NCBI GenBank assembly: GCA_944373145.1
Contig: CALWAL010000001.1
Coordinates: 128,105 to 192,104, forward strand
DNA from: an uncultured Bacilli bacterium
GTDB taxonomy: Bacteria > Bacillota_I > Bacilli_A > RF39 > UBA660
DNA length: 64,000 nucleotides
Direction of reading: 5' to 3'
Shown: piece after piece, positions 63,066 through 64,000 of the stretch
How positions within the stretch are numbered: position 1 is the first letter of the stretch
Layout of the letters: each line of letters starts with the position of its first letter
Program-made: the position numbers and the translations under genes
The notes under the pieces: model-generated
Databases searched by the model: none
Seen by the model: the letters and a program-made list of their open reading frames with translations, nothing else
What the model was told of the DNA's origin: nothing

Positions 63066-64000
63066 AAAGGCTGGATTATATATTCGCGTAAGTACAGAAA
63101 AGCAAGTTGAAGAAGGTTACTCAATAGCAGCGCAAAAAGAGGCATTATCAAAATTTGCTATAAATCAGGGGTGGGACATTTTTGATACCTATGCTGATGA
63201 AGGTATTAGTGGAAAGAACATTATAGATCGTCCCGAAGTAAAAAGACTAATTGAAGATATAAAGAAAAGACTAATTGACGTTGTTATTTTATACCGATTT
63301 GACCGTTTAACTAGAAATAATCGTGATACTGAAGATATTATTAATATCATTCAAGAATTTGGTGTGGAAATATTTACAATATCCGGTGGTGCTATTGATG
63401 TTTCAACCGCTACAGGAAGATTTCAAATAAGAATCAATGGAGCTGTAGCCATGCTAGAAAGAGAGCAAACTATTGAAAGAATTAAAATAGCTCTTGAGCA
63501 AAAAGTAAAAGAAGGATATACCTTAGCTAGTGCGACAACTTGTTATGGATATAATCGTAAAAAGCATGACAAGAACCAAACAATTAATAAAAAAGAAGCA
63601 AGCATTGTAAAAAAAATTTTTACCATGTATGCAGATGGAAAAAGTTTTACAGAAATTTCTAATATATTAAATCTTAAGCAAATCCCCGCTAAATTAAACG
63701 GAGTCATAAGAAAAAATCATAAAACAGGGAAAAAATATACTATAAATAGTGTATGGACACCAAAAACAATTAAATTAATTCTAACTAATCCTACGTATAT
63801 AGGTAAAGTTAGATACCATGTAGGCAAAAAAGATGAGTTTATCAGCAATGGAAATCATGAACCAATAATAGATATAAATTTGTGGAACTTAGTACAAGAT
63901 AAAATTAAAAGAAGTCATAACAAAAATAGGACTAATTTACCTAAAGAAGATGTTTACTATTGTGGAACTTTAATATGTGGAATCTGTGGACATAAACTCA
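63058..64000 (+). CDS. Large serine recombinase, partial (N-terminal 314 codons)
   Basis: Starts MIKKAGLYIRVSTEKQVEEG with nucleophile Ser12. The resolvase catalytic domain has YADEGISGKN, VVILYRFDRLTRN (catalytic Arg pair) and INGAVAMLEREQTIERIK (helix E). The recombinase domain follows (YGYNRKKH; IVKKIFTMYADGKSFTEISN; WTPKTIKLILTNPTYIGKVR), then the start of the zinc ribbon (CGTLICGICGHK) at the right edge. It integrates or excises the element. Confidence 0.93.
   Translation, partial: MIKKAGLYIRVSTEKQVEEGYSIAAQKEALSKFAINQGWDIFDTYADEGISGKNIIDRPEVKRLIEDIKKRLIDVVILYRFDRLTRNNRDTEDIINIIQEFGVEIFTISGGAIDVSTATGRFQIRINGAVAMLEREQTIERIKIALEQKVKEGYTLASATTCYGYNRKKHDKNQTINKKEASIVKKIFTMYADGKSFTEISNILNLKQIPAKLNGVIRKNHKTGKKYTINSVWTPKTIKLILTNPTYIGKVRYHVGKKDEFISNGNHEPIIDINLWNLVQDKIKRSHNKNRTNLPKEDVYYCGTLICGICGHKL

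Larger units (their letters stand above)
62911..64000 (+). mobile_element. Left end of an integrated element with a large serine recombinase
   Basis: The host ABC ATPase sequence stops at about 62910. After it come about 47 bp of non-host DNA, a small coupled leader ORF and a large serine recombinase gene that runs off the window. Serine recombinases integrate at short att cores, and the recombinase gene is commonly next to an att site. The right end and cargo are outside the window, so element type (phage, ICE or IME) is unknown. Confidence 0.7.

Overview
The window is very AT-rich. It uses the standard bacterial code: gpmI, for example, ends in TGA and tryptophans are TGG. Genes are tightly packed and almost all on the minus strand, with Shine-Dalgarno sites of the type AGGTGAT or GGAGG. 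The gene set points to an anaerobic, fermentative, low-GC Firmicute of the Bacilli/Erysipelotrichia/RF39 kind with a small genome: pyruvate:ferredoxin oxidoreductase, a PFL-like protein, RodA, PBP2, the rlmN-prpC-prkC-rsgA order, a T-box valS leader and Spo0A. The taxon is inferred from gene content only.

Region 1-6.5 kb is an accessory island. It starts with the end of an XRE-type regulator gene, then a phage-like holin/M23-endolysin set. This is followed by three rounds of [RHS toxin tail, putative immunity gene, copy of the holin/endolysin block]. Two of the blocks are truncated 380-bp direct copies. The RHS tails and one putative immunity gene are broken, so the region looks like a graveyard of displaced toxin/immunity cassettes.

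Region 6.5-31 kb is mostly core: engB, gpmI, a sensor kinase, rodA, tig, rpe, rsgA, prkC, prpC, rlmN and nifJ. Mixed in are large proteins I do not recognise, plus two striking degenerate proteins: a tail-anchored phosphoglycerate-mutase-like protein without its metal ligands or nucleophile, and a membrane-anchored PTS EIIB domain without its cysteine. The kinase gene has two perfect, helically phased Spo0A boxes in its promoter. A similar but weaker pair precedes spo0A at 48.4 kb.

Region 32-48 kb holds two secreted/membrane proteins with the same pilin-like N-terminal module but different enzymatic C-termini (SGNH hydrolase and C39-like peptidase). It continues with a PFL homologue lacking both catalytic cysteines, ligA, T-box-controlled valS, a metallophosphoesterase, an OpuC/EgtUV-type ABC importer and spo0A. 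Region 48-62 kb has tpiA and pgk flanking two membrane-glycolipid genes, then a DUF1846 protein, efp, rpmG, PBP2, nfo, pcrA and small membrane proteins.

At the right edge (about 62.91 kb to the end) a mobile element begins. It carries a large serine recombinase and interrupts the ATPase gene of a NitT/TauT-type ABC importer, leaving only that gene's 3' end. No tRNA, rRNA or CRISPR array was found by eye.
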